Source: CAYVQE01 sp964633205
GTDB taxonomy: Bacteria; Myxococcota; B64-G9
Direction: 5' to 3'
Length of the DNA stretch: 64,000 nt
Assembly (NCBI GenBank): GCA_964633205.1
Contig: CAZWFN010000001.1
Coordinates: forward strand, 148,303-212,302
The number at the start of each line of letters is the position of its first letter. Within the stretch, counting starts at the first letter, position 1. Shown in pieces: positions 1 to 8,700 of this stretch. Below the pieces are notes generated by a model. That model did no database searches. It was not told the DNA's origin and saw only the letters and a program-made list of their open reading frames with translations. The position numbers were made by a program, and so were the translations under genes.

Positions 1-1
1 G

Positions 2-43
2 GCTCCGGGCGGTGGCGCGGCCGCGCTGCGGCTGCGCTTCTAG
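2..43 (+). CDS. C-terminal end of a gene cut by the window edge
   Basis: A frame open from base 2 ends at a TAG at 41-43 and encodes APGGGAAALRLRF. A terminal Phe preceded by alternating hydrophobic residues is common at the end of outer-membrane beta-barrel proteins, so this may be the tail of such a protein. Thirteen codons are too few to prove coding. The next gene starts 76 bases later with its own strong ribosome binding site, so the two need not be one operon. Confidence 0.3.
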   Translation, partial: APGGGAAALRLRF

Positions 44-119
44 GTTGGAGCTCGCCCACCCGAAGGGCGGCGGAGCTTCGGTCCAGGCAAGGCTGGCCGG
101 CGAGCGAGGAGGCGAGATC

Positions 120-1802
120 ATGTCCGAGTCGAACAGGCGAGAGTCGCGAAGGCGAGACCGCTACCCGGTAGCGCCTACGGCTGAGCCGCCCGCTGACAAG
201 GGCGCCACCGGTCCGCTCCTGGGTGCGGCGATGCTGGGCCTGCTGGCGCTGCTGGCCGCTCCGGCCTGCAGCCTGGTGGTGGGCTCCGACGGCGTGCCTT
301 GCAGCGGCGATGCGGACTGCGGCCCGGATCAGCGCTGCCAGGACGGCGCCTGCGTACCGGGCAGCGCCACGGCGAGCTGCGACGACGGCCGGCAAAACGG
401 GTCCGAGACCGATATCGACTGCGGCGGGCCCGCCTGTCCCGCCTGCGCCGACGGCCAGAGCTGCGCCGCCGACGGCGACTGCCAGAGCGGCTTCTGCGAT
501 GCCGGCAGCTGCAGCCCGCAAGCCGACCACTGCAGCAACGACAGCCGGGACGCCGGCGAGACCGACGTCGACTGCGGCGGCGCGGACTGTCCGCCCTGCC
601 CGCTGGCGGCCGGCTGCCTGAGCGATTCCGATTGCGACAGCGGACTCTGCCAGCAGGACAGCTGTGCGCTCAGCCGGGGCCAGCCGATGCCCGGCGGCGG
701 CGATCCGGTCGACGCCCTGGCGGTCGCCATCCTGCGCGAGACCATCCCCGCCTTCGCGGGCGACTACTTGATCGCCACCGGCGCCGACGACCGCCACCCG
801 CGGCTGTTCCGATTCAGCGCCGCCAACGACGGCGGCATCAGCCAGCTCGTCGTCGATATGGACCACCTCTCCGGGCCCATCATCCAGGTGGCCTTCCAGC
901 GGCAGGGGCTGGACGGGCAGGACTATCTGTTCAGCATCAACTCCGCCCGCGGCATCAAGCGCTGGGATCCCTACGAGGCCGACTCGCCCTATGTCATCTT
1001 CCACAATCTGAGCGGTGCGGTCTTCGCCACCACCCCGGAAGACGGCCGCTGGGTGGCCGGAGGCCGCATCGGGGTCCTGGGCACCAACGCCGCCGTGATC
1101 TGGGACGGCACCGGCAGCGGCGGCTCGCCCTGTACCAGCGACACCCCCACCGCCTGCGAGGCCATCGTGTACCTGGACGCGGACACCACCATCAGCGGCC
1201 TGGCGTTCAGCCCCGAGTTGTCATTGGGCATGAGCAGGCCGACGCTGTTGGCCGCCGGCTCCAACGATGCCGGGGTGCTCGATGCCGGCCTGCGGCTGTG
1301 GAGCTCCAGCGATTGGGTGGGATGGGAAGGCGGAGCCGGCGGGGTGGACCCGCTGGTGACGCTCGAGCCGGGCAATCAGGTCCACGGCCTGGCCTTCCAC
1401 CCCGCGCCCCAGACCCCGCTGCTGGCGGCGCTGATCGAGACCCCGGACAGCGAGCGGGCGATCCACATCTACGATGTGTCCGACTGGCAGAACCCGCCGG
1501 CCGAACCCCAGCCGGCGGTGGTGGCGCTGGAGGCCGGCGTGCGCGCCACGGCGCTGGCATTCGCCCCGGACACAGCCGAGCCGGCCTTGCTGGTCGCCAC
1601 CGACAGCGGCTTTGTCAGCGCCGTCTGCGATACCGGCGACGGCTGGCAGCTTCACCACTCGGCCGACGTCCAGGCGCCGGCCGGGATCTTCGATCTGGCG
1701 GTCTCGGACGACGGCCGCTGGTTGGTCAGCGGTGAGCCGGACGCCTTCCGCATCTGGCACCTGCCCAGCCTGCTGGCGCTGCTGGGCTGTACGGGAAGCT
1801 GA
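120..1802 (+). CDS. Secreted Cys-rich repeat and beta-propeller-like protein
   Basis: This 560-residue exported protein has no assigned function. The ATG at 120 is chosen because GAGGAGG lies 7 bases upstream; the frame is open further upstream without support. A basic N-terminus is followed by a hydrophobic segment near residues 32-58 ending in a weak lipobox (APAC), so lipid anchoring is possible. Residues of roughly 60-190 hold three Cys-rich modules, two with the ETD(I/V)DCGG signature, as is common in Myxococcota surface proteins. The remainder has recurrent blade-like stretches (GLAFSPE, GLAFHPA, ALAFAPD, DLAVSDDGRW) typical of WD40-like beta-propellers. It is probably a cell-surface binding protein. 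The aldo/keto reductase gene follows after 36 bases and may be co-transcribed. Confidence 0.85.
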   Translation: MSESNRRESRRRDRYPVAPTAEPPADKGATGPLLGAAMLGLLALLAAPACSLVVGSDGVPCSGDADCGPDQRCQDGACVPGSATASCDDGRQNGSETDIDCGGPACPACADGQSCAADGDCQSGFCDAGSCSPQADHCSNDSRDAGETDVDCGGADCPPCPLAAGCLSDSDCDSGLCQQDSCALSRGQPMPGGGDPVDALAVAILRETIPAFAGDYLIATGADDRHPRLFRFSAANDGGISQLVVDMDHLSGPIIQVAFQRQGLDGQDYLFSINSARGIKRWDPYEADSPYVIFHNLSGAVFATTPEDGRWVAGGRIGVLGTNAAVIWDGTGSGGSPCTSDTPTACEAIVYLDADTTISGLAFSPELSLGMSRPTLLAAGSNDAGVLDAGLRLWSSSDWVGWEGGAGGVDPLVTLEPGNQVHGLAFHPAPQTPLLAALIETPDSERAIHIYDVSDWQNPPAEPQPAVVALEAGVRATALAFAPDTAEPALLVATDSGFVSAVCDTGDGWQLHHSADVQAPAGIFDLAVSDDGRWLVSGEPDAFRIWHLPSLLALLGCTGS

Positions 1803-1838
1803 TATGAACCGCGCTCTCCATCCAGTCAGGAGCCTGCC

Positions 1839-3248
1839 ATGAAAAAAGACGACTCCCGCGGAACCGGGCTCGACCGCCGGTCCTTCCTGCGCACCGGCGG
1901 CGCAGCCCTGGCCGCCTCGGTGGCCGCCGGCTGCGCCACCGCCACCAGCACCAAAAGCGGCGCCGAACGCGCCCCGGCGCCGGCCGCCGGCGCTGCCGAT
2001 CGTGCGGCCGAGGCGACGGGCCCGCGGGTGCGCGTCCAGCGCCGGCTCGGCCGCACCGGCTTCGAGGTCTCCGACGTGGTCATGGGCTGCGGCTCGATCG
2101 CCGAGCCCAACGTGGTACGCTACGCCTGCGACCGCGGGGTCAATCTGCTGGACACCGCCGAGGGCTACGAAAACGGCCGCAGCGAGGAAAAGATCGGCCA
2201 GGCCATGCCGCACCTCGAGCGCAAGAGCCTCTTCCTGGTCACCAAGCTCAAGCGCCGGCAGGAAGACACCGAGCAGAGCCTGCTGCAGCGCTTCGCCCGC
2301 TGTCTGGAGCGGCTGCGCACCGACTACGTCGACGCGCTGTACATGCACGCGGTCTCTGACGTGGCCAGCGTCTCGGACGCCACCTTCCACCGGGTGGCGG
2401 CGCGGCTCAAGGCCGATGGCAAGATCAAGCATCTGGGCATCTCCAGCCATGGCCCGCGCGGAGATACCGGCGACAGCCTGGAAGACGTGCTGCTGGCCGC
2501 CGTCGAGGACGGCCGCTTCGACGTCATGATGTTGGTCTACAGCTTCCTCAAGCCCGAGGCCGGAGCGCGGGTGCTGCGGGCCTGTCGCGAACGCGACGTG
2601 GGCGGCATCGCCATGAAGGTGACCGCCGGGGTGATGCAGGTCGAGCCCTTCGACCCCGAGGCGCCGGCCGGCGAGTACGCCCATGTGCTGGAAAAGCTGC
2701 TCAAACGCGGCAAGACACGGGCCGAGGCCATCGATCGCATCCAGCGTTGGGTGGCCGATATGCGGGCGGCCGTGGAGCCCACCCGGCCGTTCATCGAAAA
2801 GCACGGCATCAGCAGCGAGCAGGAGCTGCACCGCTCCAGCATCCGCTGGGTGCTGGCCAACCCGGATGCCGCCGCGGCCTGCGTCTCGATGCGCGACTTC
2901 GATGCGGTCAACGCCGCCCTGGCGGCCAGCGGCGATCCCCTCACCGCCCGCAGCCGCCGCACGCTCGACGCCTGGGCCCGCGCCAGCCGCGCCAGCGCTT
3001 GTCCGCCCGGCTGCACCGAGTGCGTCGCCGCCTGTCCGCACGAGGTGCCGGTCAACACCATCCACCGCTACGCCTACTACTTCCAGCAACGCCGGCAGCA
3101 AAAGCTCGCCATGCACAAGTACGCCAGCCTGGGCCACGGCGCCGAGGCTTGCTTCGACTGCTCCGCTCCCTGCCGCGGGGCCTGTCCCGGCGGCCTGCCC
3201 ATCCAGGCCAGCCTGGTCCACGCCCACCAGCTGCTGACGCTGGCGTGA
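1839..3248 (+). CDS. Tat-exported aldo/keto reductase with C-terminal ferredoxin-like domain
   Basis: A 469-residue putative oxidoreductase. The N-terminus has a twin-arginine motif (RRSFLR) followed by a hydrophobic stretch ending AAGC, so it is likely exported folded and perhaps lipid-anchored. Residues of about 65-330 form an aldo/keto reductase barrel with RRLGRTGFEVS at the start and the catalytic D/Y in DTAEGYENG, the Lys in VTKLK and the His in MHAV. The C-terminus carries two Cys clusters, CPPGCTECVAAC and CFDCSAPCRGAC, consistent with 4Fe-4S binding. AKR-ferredoxin fusions are known in anaerobes, but the substrate is unknown. AGGAG precedes the ATG. A DUF6599 gene follows after 10 bases and is likely co-transcribed. 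Confidence 0.9.
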   Translation: MKKDDSRGTGLDRRSFLRTGGAALAASVAAGCATATSTKSGAERAPAPAAGAADRAAEATGPRVRVQRRLGRTGFEVSDVVMGCGSIAEPNVVRYACDRGVNLLDTAEGYENGRSEEKIGQAMPHLERKSLFLVTKLKRRQEDTEQSLLQRFARCLERLRTDYVDALYMHAVSDVASVSDATFHRVAARLKADGKIKHLGISSHGPRGDTGDSLEDVLLAAVEDGRFDVMMLVYSFLKPEAGARVLRACRERDVGGIAMKVTAGVMQVEPFDPEAPAGEYAHVLEKLLKRGKTRAEAIDRIQRWVADMRAAVEPTRPFIEKHGISSEQELHRSSIRWVLANPDAAAACVSMRDFDAVNAALAASGDPLTARSRRTLDAWARASRASACPPGCTECVAACPHEVPVNTIHRYAYYFQQRRQQKLAMHKYASLGHGAEACFDCSAPCRGACPGGLPIQASLVHAHQLLTLA

Positions 3249-3258
3249 GGCACGGCCG

Positions 3259-4110
3259 ATGATTCGTTCGGGAATGCTGTTGCTGGGTCTGCTGCTGACG
3301 TCGCCGGCCGTGGCTGCCGATTTCGTGGAGCTGCCGGGCTGTACGGGCGAAGCGGGCGAGACCTTCGACCGCCGGGGGCTGTTCAAGGCGATCAACGGCG
3401 CGGCCGACGTCTTCCTTGAGTACGGCTTCGAGCGCCTCGATCTCAGGCGCTACGACTGCGGCGCGGTGACCATCGAAGTGAGCAGCTACGACCAGGGCAC
3501 CCCGCTCAACGCCTTTGGTGTGTTCGCCCGCGAGCGGCCGGCGGCAGCCCGGGCCGTTGCCGGCGGCCCGGGCCTGGTCGCGCCGCCGCGCCAGTGCCTG
3601 CTGCGCCAGGGCCGTCACTACGTCAAGATCGGGGCGATGCGCGGCGCGCTCGACGCCGCTGCCTGCAAGCCCTGGCTGCTCGCGCTGGCCGAGGCGCTGC
3701 CGGGCTCCAGCGATCTACCCAAAGCCTTCGCGGCCCTGCCAGCCGCGGATCGGCTGGCCGGCAGCGCGGGCTACACCCCGGAGTCCTACCTCGGCCTGTC
3801 GGAGTTGGGTCCCTGCGTCCATGCCCGTTATCAACGCGGCGGCCGGCAGATCGAGATCTTCCGCCTGCTGCCCGGCTCGGGCCGCGCGCTTGACAGCAGG
3901 TGGCAACGGCTGACCGAACGCTGGCAGCCGGCTGCCGGCAAACCGCCGCTGCTGCTGCGCGAGGTGCCGTACCGCGGCATCGCCGGCGTCGTGCGCACCC
4001 CGCAGGCGGTGCTCGGCACGATCGGCGCCGGCGACCGAGAAGCCACCATCGAACTGCTGCGCAGCTTGGCCGAACAGCAGGCGGGATCCGCCGCCGGGGC
4101 CTCGAACTGA
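3259..4110 (+). CDS. DUF6599 family periplasmic protein
   Basis: A 283-residue protein with a cleavable signal peptide (hydrophobic residues 5-20, ending AVAAD). The mature part resembles DUF6599: LFKAINGAADVFLEYGFE, then a sheet region with GTPLNAFGVFA, close to the N-GA-yL-YGF and sP-NAfGiF consensus I recall for this family. Its function is unknown. It follows the aldo/keto reductase-ferredoxin gene by 10 bases, so a role alongside that exported redox enzyme is plausible but only inferred. It converges on the PEGA protein gene, whose stop lies about 50 bases away. Confidence 0.8.
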   Translation: MIRSGMLLLGLLLTSPAVAADFVELPGCTGEAGETFDRRGLFKAINGAADVFLEYGFERLDLRRYDCGAVTIEVSSYDQGTPLNAFGVFARERPAAARAVAGGPGLVAPPRQCLLRQGRHYVKIGAMRGALDAAACKPWLLALAEALPGSSDLPKAFAALPAADRLAGSAGYTPESYLGLSELGPCVHARYQRGGRQIEIFRLLPGSGRALDSRWQRLTERWQPAAGKPPLLLREVPYRGIAGVVRTPQAVLGTIGAGDREATIELLRSLAEQQAGSAAGASN

Positions 4111-4159
4111 GTCTGCGATTTCCCAGCGGGCTGGCCGACCGGCAGCGGTGGAGTCGAGG

Positions 4160-6469
4160 TTAGAAACGCCGGTCGATGATGGTGGTCTCACCCGGTTGGA
4201 TGCGGACCTCGATCAGCTCATCGATGCCGTCCGCCTTGCGCACCAAGCGCAGGTGATGGGTGCCGGCCGGCAGGCGTTTGCCGACCAAGGGCGTGCGGCC
4301 CAGCCGCTTGCCACCGAGCAAGACCGTCATCGGCCGCCCCGTGGTCAGCTGCAATTTTCCCCGGCCCCGGCGCCGGCGCTTGTCGGCGCTGGCGGCTGCC
4401 TCGATCTTCTGCGGATAGAACTCGAGCTCCAGGCGCTCCTCGGCCGACAGCCACACCCGCTGGCGATCCGGCTGATGACCGGAGCAGCGGACCGTGACCT
4501 CGAACTCCCGGTTGGCCGGCAGGATCACGCTGGCCAGCGGCGTTCGGCCGGCCAGTTCCATGCCCGCCAGCTCGACCGCACAGCCGGTAGGCTCGCTGCG
4601 AACGGCCAGCTGGGCCAGCGGCGGCGGAACCGCCAGCGGCCGTGGCTGCAGCCCGGCGGTGGCGGCCGTTGCGGCCTCGTCGAGTTCGGGCTCCGGCTCC
4701 GGCTCGGCAGCCGGCTCGACCGCAGCCGGCTGCACCGGCTCGTCGTCACCCGACGGCCAGACCAGGGCGATGATCAGCAGCAGCAGCACAGCCCCGACGG
4801 CCGTGGCCGGCCAATGCAGGTGGGGCGGTAACCAAGGAGTCGGCGGAGCCGCTGCAGCGCCGGTGGGCTGGGCCGATTCGGACCGCTCGGACACGTTCGC
4901 AGCGCCGTCCTCGGCCACGGCCAGCTTGACCCGAAATCCCTCCGCTGGACCACCGTCCCCCGCAGCATCAGCCGCTCCCGCCAGGGCTCCGGACGGCGGA
5001 TCGCCGTCCGTCCCGGCCGCGGCCGGCCCCGCCTGATCTGCGCCCGCTGCCGCGACCGCCCCCGCGGTCGGCGCCCGGTCATCGACCTTGCGGGCCGCAG
5101 CCACTTTCTCGGCACCCAGATCCTCGAGCGTCGGCGGCATGGTCTCGAACGCCCCGGCCGCTGTTGCCGGCTCGTCCGGCATCCCGGATGCCGCTGGTCG
5201 CTCGGGTTGCGCGCGCTGTTCGGGCTGGTCGGGTTGCCGGGCCTCCTCGGCCGGGGTCTCTGCCGGCGGCACTGAAATCTCCGGCGGCGACACATCCGGC
5301 AAGGGATCGTCGCCGGCTGCGTCGACCGGGCCCGCATTCGCGGCTGTCTCGGCTTCGGCCCGCTCGGCCGCCGCTGGCAGAGGCGGTGGTTGCGGCGGCG
5401 GCGCGGCTTCCGGCTCGGCTTCCGGTTCGGCTTCCGGTTCGGCCGCCGGTTCGGCCGCCGTTCCGGCCGACCGGTCGGGCAGCAGCAATTCCGCGACGTC
5501 GCCTTCCAACTCGCCGGCGGCCGCCCGCTCCAATGCCTCGGCCTTGGCCTGCAAACGGTCCGCCAGGTGCTGCTCGAGCAACGTCGCCACGGTGGCCGGT
5601 CCGACCTCCCCATCCAACCCGCGGCCCACCTCGGCCAGGGCCGACTCCAAGGCGGCGGCCGAGTCCGGTCGTGCGGCCGGATCGCGGGCCAGGCAACGCC
5701 GCAGCAGCGGCTCCAGGGCGTCAGGGTTTTCGGCGCCGGCGGGCAGCGGTGGCACGTCGCCGGCCAGGATGGCCTTGCGCGTGGCCAGATCGTCACCGCG
5801 GTCGAACAGGGATCGACCGGCCGCCATTTGCCACAGCACGCTGCCGAGCGAAAACAGATCCGAGGCGGGCCCGGTCTGCTCGCCCAGGCATTGCTCCGGC
5901 GACAAATGGGCGGTCAAGCGGCTCGGGTGGGGACGCTCGGCCGGCCGCTGCAGGTCGAAGTTGATCACCTTGACCACGCCATCGGGCTGCAGGACCAGAT
6001 TGCGCGGGTTGACGTTGCGATGGACCAGATGCAGCGGCTCGCCGGTCTTGTCCTTCAGCTGGTGGACGAAAGCCAGCCCTGCCGCAGCTTGCCGGCCCAC
6101 CGCGATGATCACCGGAGCCGGCAGCGCGGTGCCGATCGGCCAGCGGCCGAGCAGCAGCCCCAGGCCGTCACCGTCCAGAAACTCGGATACGGTGAACACA
6201 CCCGCCCTGGACTTGCCGGCCTCGATGACCCGCGTCAGGTTGGCCTGGGTCAGCCGGACCCCGATGCGGGCTTCGTCGAGAAAACGCCCCACAGCCGCTT
6301 CGTCGCGGGCCAGATGGGCCAACAGCTCGCGGATGACGACGAAACGACCACGGCCGGACTGGCCGGCCACCAGCCCCAGCGAGACCGCGGACAACCCGCT
6401 GCGGGTCAGCGGCAACAGGATCTGGTACTCGCCCTTGCGCCCCTTGAGCCTGCGCCTCGCTCTTGCCAT
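4160..6469 (-). CDS. PEGA-domain Ser/Thr kinase-like protein, probably a pseudokinase
   Basis: A 769-residue protein with an N-terminal protein-kinase fold (about residues 14-290), a long Pro/Ala/Glu-rich linker with a short PEAEPEAE repeat, one transmembrane segment (about 553-574) and two C-terminal PEGA-type beta domains (ELAGRTPLASV and LGGKRLGRTPL). Three catalytic motifs are changed: the VAIK Lys is Arg47 (VVIR), HRD is HRN with a second Asn for the catalytic-loop Lys (HRNVNPRN, 150-157), and DFG is NFD (170-172). The structural SPEQ and SDLFSLG motifs remain. A signalling scaffold that binds but does not phosphorylate is the simplest reading. The frame is open upstream through the next gene, but the ATG at 6469 begins the recognisable fold. 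Confidence 0.88.
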   Translation of the reverse strand: MARARRRLKGRKGEYQILLPLTRSGLSAVSLGLVAGQSGRGRFVVIRELLAHLARDEAAVGRFLDEARIGVRLTQANLTRVIEAGKSRAGVFTVSEFLDGDGLGLLLGRWPIGTALPAPVIIAVGRQAAAGLAFVHQLKDKTGEPLHLVHRNVNPRNLVLQPDGVVKVINFDLQRPAERPHPSRLTAHLSPEQCLGEQTGPASDLFSLGSVLWQMAAGRSLFDRGDDLATRKAILAGDVPPLPAGAENPDALEPLLRRCLARDPAARPDSAAALESALAEVGRGLDGEVGPATVATLLEQHLADRLQAKAEALERAAAGELEGDVAELLLPDRSAGTAAEPAAEPEAEPEAEPEAAPPPQPPPLPAAAERAEAETAANAGPVDAAGDDPLPDVSPPEISVPPAETPAEEARQPDQPEQRAQPERPAASGMPDEPATAAGAFETMPPTLEDLGAEKVAAARKVDDRAPTAGAVAAAGADQAGPAAAGTDGDPPSGALAGAADAAGDGGPAEGFRVKLAVAEDGAANVSERSESAQPTGAAAAPPTPWLPPHLHWPATAVGAVLLLLIIALVWPSGDDEPVQPAAVEPAAEPEPEPELDEAATAATAGLQPRPLAVPPPLAQLAVRSEPTGCAVELAGMELAGRTPLASVILPANREFEVTVRCSGHQPDRQRVWLSAEERLELEFYPQKIEAAASADKRRRRGRGKLQLTTGRPMTVLLGGKRLGRTPLVGKRLPAGTHHLRLVRKADGIDELIEVRIQPGETTIIDRRF

Positions 6470-6525
6470 GGTTTTCCGATCGTAGCCGCTGACTGCCGGC
6501 GAAAGCAATGGGCTTGTCCGCCTCG

Positions 6526-7335
6526 TCAGCCGGAGCGGACTCCGTTCTTGACTCCGAGGATGGCGAACCGCTGCGCCACTCCGGCGGAAAAGGCGAACAG
6601 GCACGCCAGGCTGCGAAACGTCTCGCTGACCGCGGTGACCAACCACGGCGAGGCATCGACCAGGGGCAAAACGGCCAAAGTGCCGTCGAAGAAGAGCCAG
6701 GCGATCGAGCTGATGGTCAGCAGGGCCCAGGGCCAGCCCAGCAGACCCCCGCGCAGCGCCAGGGCGGTCAGCAACAATGGGGCGATCAGCACCAGGATGA
6801 CCAGATCGCCCAGGCCGGAGGCGATCCACACCAGTGCCTCGCCCTCGCCGGCGAGCAGCCGTTGGAAGTTGACCACCACCGCCGACCCGGCCGAAGCCAA
6901 CGACAGCACTACGGCGGCGGCCAGCACGGCGTGCTGGGCCCAGCGCGGACCGGGCAGCTCGAGCCCGGCCACCTTCCAGGCCCGGGCCAGCATCCAGGTG
7001 CCCACCACGGCCGAGGCATTGGCCAGCAGGGTGGCCCCACCGCGGGCCGCCCCGCGCCAGGCGACGCCCTCGGGCACCGCCAAGCCGAACACCGCGTCGC
7101 GCGCCAAGAGCAACAGCATGGCGGCGCCGTAGAACAGCCAGGCACGGCGCAGATACTCGCCGCGGGAAAAGGCGAATGCCGCCAGGACGGCGCCCACCAC
7201 GGGCATGGCCTTGGCCAGCTCCATCTCGGCCCGCATGAAGGTACCGAAAGCGGGCTCCCCGGCCAACGCCAACATGCCCCCCACCAACGCGGCCGCCCAG
7301 AGCAGCGGCACCACCACCAACACCCGGAACCTCAA
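6526..7335 (-). CDS. Multi-pass membrane protein, unknown function
   Basis: A 269-residue protein with about seven or eight hydrophobic helices and short polar loops; no recognised catalytic motif. It starts with TTG at 7335, supported by GAGGAGG 7-8 bases upstream and by a TTGA overlap with the stop of the preceding small gene, so the two are translationally coupled. It lies 56 bases upstream of the PEGA pseudokinase gene on the same strand, and the three genes probably form one unit. It could be a membrane partner of the pseudokinase, but nothing in the sequence shows this directly. Confidence 0.72.
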   Translation of the reverse strand: MRFRVLVVVPLLWAAALVGGMLALAGEPAFGTFMRAEMELAKAMPVVGAVLAAFAFSRGEYLRRAWLFYGAAMLLLLARDAVFGLAVPEGVAWRGAARGGATLLANASAVVGTWMLARAWKVAGLELPGPRWAQHAVLAAAVVLSLASAGSAVVVNFQRLLAGEGEALVWIASGLGDLVILVLIAPLLLTALALRGGLLGWPWALLTISSIAWLFFDGTLAVLPLVDASPWLVTAVSETFRSLACLFAFSAGVAQRFAILGVKNGVRSG

Positions 7336-7565
7336 CCCAACACCTCCTCGCGGAGGGAGCGCAGCAAGGCATCTGTCGAATCGGCGCCCACCAGGGTACG
7401 CAGCATCGGTCGCAAGGCCTCGAGCAACGCGGGCGCGTCAGCGGTGGTCACCTGCTCGGGCGCCTTGCCCAGCGCCTTGCGGGCGAAGGTCTGGACCGCC
7501 ACGCGGGCGGTGTTCGGCCCCAGGTAGGTACTCAACCGTTCGACGATCTGATCGGCGACACGCAT
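7332..7565 (-). CDS. Small helical protein, unknown
   Basis: A 77-residue, probably all-helical protein beginning MRVADQIVERLSTYLGPN and ending RSLREEVLG. The frame is open further upstream, but that part contains unlikely Trp/Arg/Cys-rich sequence, so the ATG at 7565 is preferred. No family is assigned with confidence. Its stop overlaps the TTG of the following membrane protein gene, which supports a real coupled gene. Confidence 0.6.
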   Translation of the reverse strand: MRVADQIVERLSTYLGPNTARVAVQTFARKALGKAPEQVTTADAPALLEALRPMLRTLVGADSTDALLRSLREEVLG

Positions 7566-7978
7566 TCTCTTCTCGACCACTTCACCCGCAGCCGCGGCCC
7601 GGTTCTCTCCACCCCGTTCAGCGCCGGTACAGCACCCGATAAGCCGCCTCGGCGCCAAACCAGGCGACCAGGCGTTCCAGCCGACCCATCGACGCACCGG
7701 TTCCCATCAGAAAAGGGTACGGCAAGGCCTTCCTCCCGCTTGGCTTCGGCTCCAGCATAGAGCTTCGAACCCCGCGGGTCAACGCGCCCCGACTGATTTC
7801 CCAACGCGACCGCGACCATTGCCGCTTGCGCTCGCAGCGCCAGCGGGCGACTATACCATTACTTCGCAGAAACTGCTTCGATAGCGTATACAGCTCTGGT
7901 GGAATGGTACTGCTCTTGGCTTTGTTTGCGGCGGTAGCAGCGCTGTGACTGTTCGGTCCAGGTGAGGAGAATGCGTTG
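7566..7978. other. Intergenic region between divergent operons
   Basis: About 410 bases separate the minus-strand pseudokinase unit from the plus-strand kinase-RtcB operon. The stretch 7850-7900 is less GC-rich than its surroundings and probably holds the promoters, although no clear -35/-10 pair can be named. The only recognisable structure is the 55-bp repeat at 7894-7948. A GGTGAGGAG ribosome binding site for the kinase gene ends the region. Confidence 0.6.
7894..7948 (+). repeat. 55-bp dispersed repeat, copy 1
   Basis: This stretch is repeated in inverted orientation at 63946-64000 with one mismatch. Both copies contain the same 14-codon hydrophobic micro-frame (ATG at 7904, TGA at 7946-7948; MVLLLALFAAVAAL here, V for F in the other copy). 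Similarity stops right after the TGA, while the other edge cannot be judged because the second copy reaches the window end. It lies just upstream of the kinase gene and may supply leader or promoter sequence. Confidence 0.85.
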
Positions 7979-8695
7979 ATGGACGTCCAGCGATTCGATT
8001 TCGAGCCCGGCACGGTTCTCAACCGCAAGTACGAAGTGCTCGGCTTCCTGGGCGACGGTTGGGAAGGCGAGGTCTACAAGCTGCGCGAAAGGGCCACCGG
8101 CATCCGCCGGGCGGGCAAGTTCTTCTTCCCGCGCCGCAATCCCCGCAACCGCACCCTGCGCGCCTACGCCAAGAAGCTCCACGCGCTGCGCCATTGCCAC
8201 GCCCTGATTCAGTACTACACCCAGGAGAGCATGCAGTTCCACGGGCGGCGCATCGACTACCTGGTCTCCGAGTACGTCGAGGGCGAGAGCCTGTCGAGCT
8301 TCGTCGGCCGCCAACCGGGCCGCCGGCTGCACCCCTACCAGGCCTTGCACCTGCTGCACGCCCTGAGCAGCGGTGTGGCCGAGATGCACAACCTGCGCCA
8401 CTCGCACGGCGATCTGCACACCGACAATATCATCGTGCGCCGCTACGGGCTACGCTTCGAGCTCAAGCTGTTCGATTTCTTCCAGTGGGAGATGTCGACC
8501 CAGGATCTGATCCAGGAGGACGTCTACGACCTGATCCGGATCTTCTACGACGTGCTCGGCGGCAAGCGCACCTACGCCCGGCAGTCACCGACGGTCAAAA
8601 ACATCTGTCGGGGCCTGAAGCGCAGCTTGATCCGCCAGCAGTTCCGCACCGCCGGTCAGTTGCGCCAGCACATCGAGACCCTGGAGTGGGAGTGA
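7979..8695 (+). CDS. Protein kinase-like phosphotransferase
   Basis: A 238-residue compact kinase-fold protein, cytosolic, with no membrane segment. Visible motifs: a glycine-rich loop LGFLGDGWEGEVY (21-33), probable ATP-binding Lys47 (AGKFF), a catalytic loop HGDLHTDN (143-150) resembling APH/RIO-type kinases, and DFF (166-168) in place of DFG, so it should be active, unlike the pseudokinase at 4160-6469. GGTGAGGAG supports the ATG at 7979, though a TTG lies one codon upstream. It is the first gene of a tight operon with a PP2C phosphatase (5-base gap), archease and RtcB. Reversible phosphorylation linked to RNA repair is the inferred role; the substrate is unknown. Confidence 0.82.
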   Translation: MDVQRFDFEPGTVLNRKYEVLGFLGDGWEGEVYKLRERATGIRRAGKFFFPRRNPRNRTLRAYAKKLHALRHCHALIQYYTQESMQFHGRRIDYLVSEYVEGESLSSFVGRQPGRRLHPYQALHLLHALSSGVAEMHNLRHSHGDLHTDNIIVRRYGLRFELKLFDFFQWEMSTQDLIQEDVYDLIRIFYDVLGGKRTYARQSPTVKNICRGLKRSLIRQQFRTAGQLRQHIETLEWE

Positions 8696-8700
8696 AGCCC

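Noticed and set aside
5390..5470. Short tandem repeat in the PEGA pseudokinase gene
   Set aside because: It encodes the PEAEPEAE linker and is ordinary low-complexity coding sequence, not a separate repeat element.
6470..7372. A 301-codon N-terminal extension of the PEGA pseudokinase
   Set aside because: It overlaps the membrane protein gene in another frame, is Gly/Arg-rich without structure, and the kinase fold starts right after the ATG at 6469.
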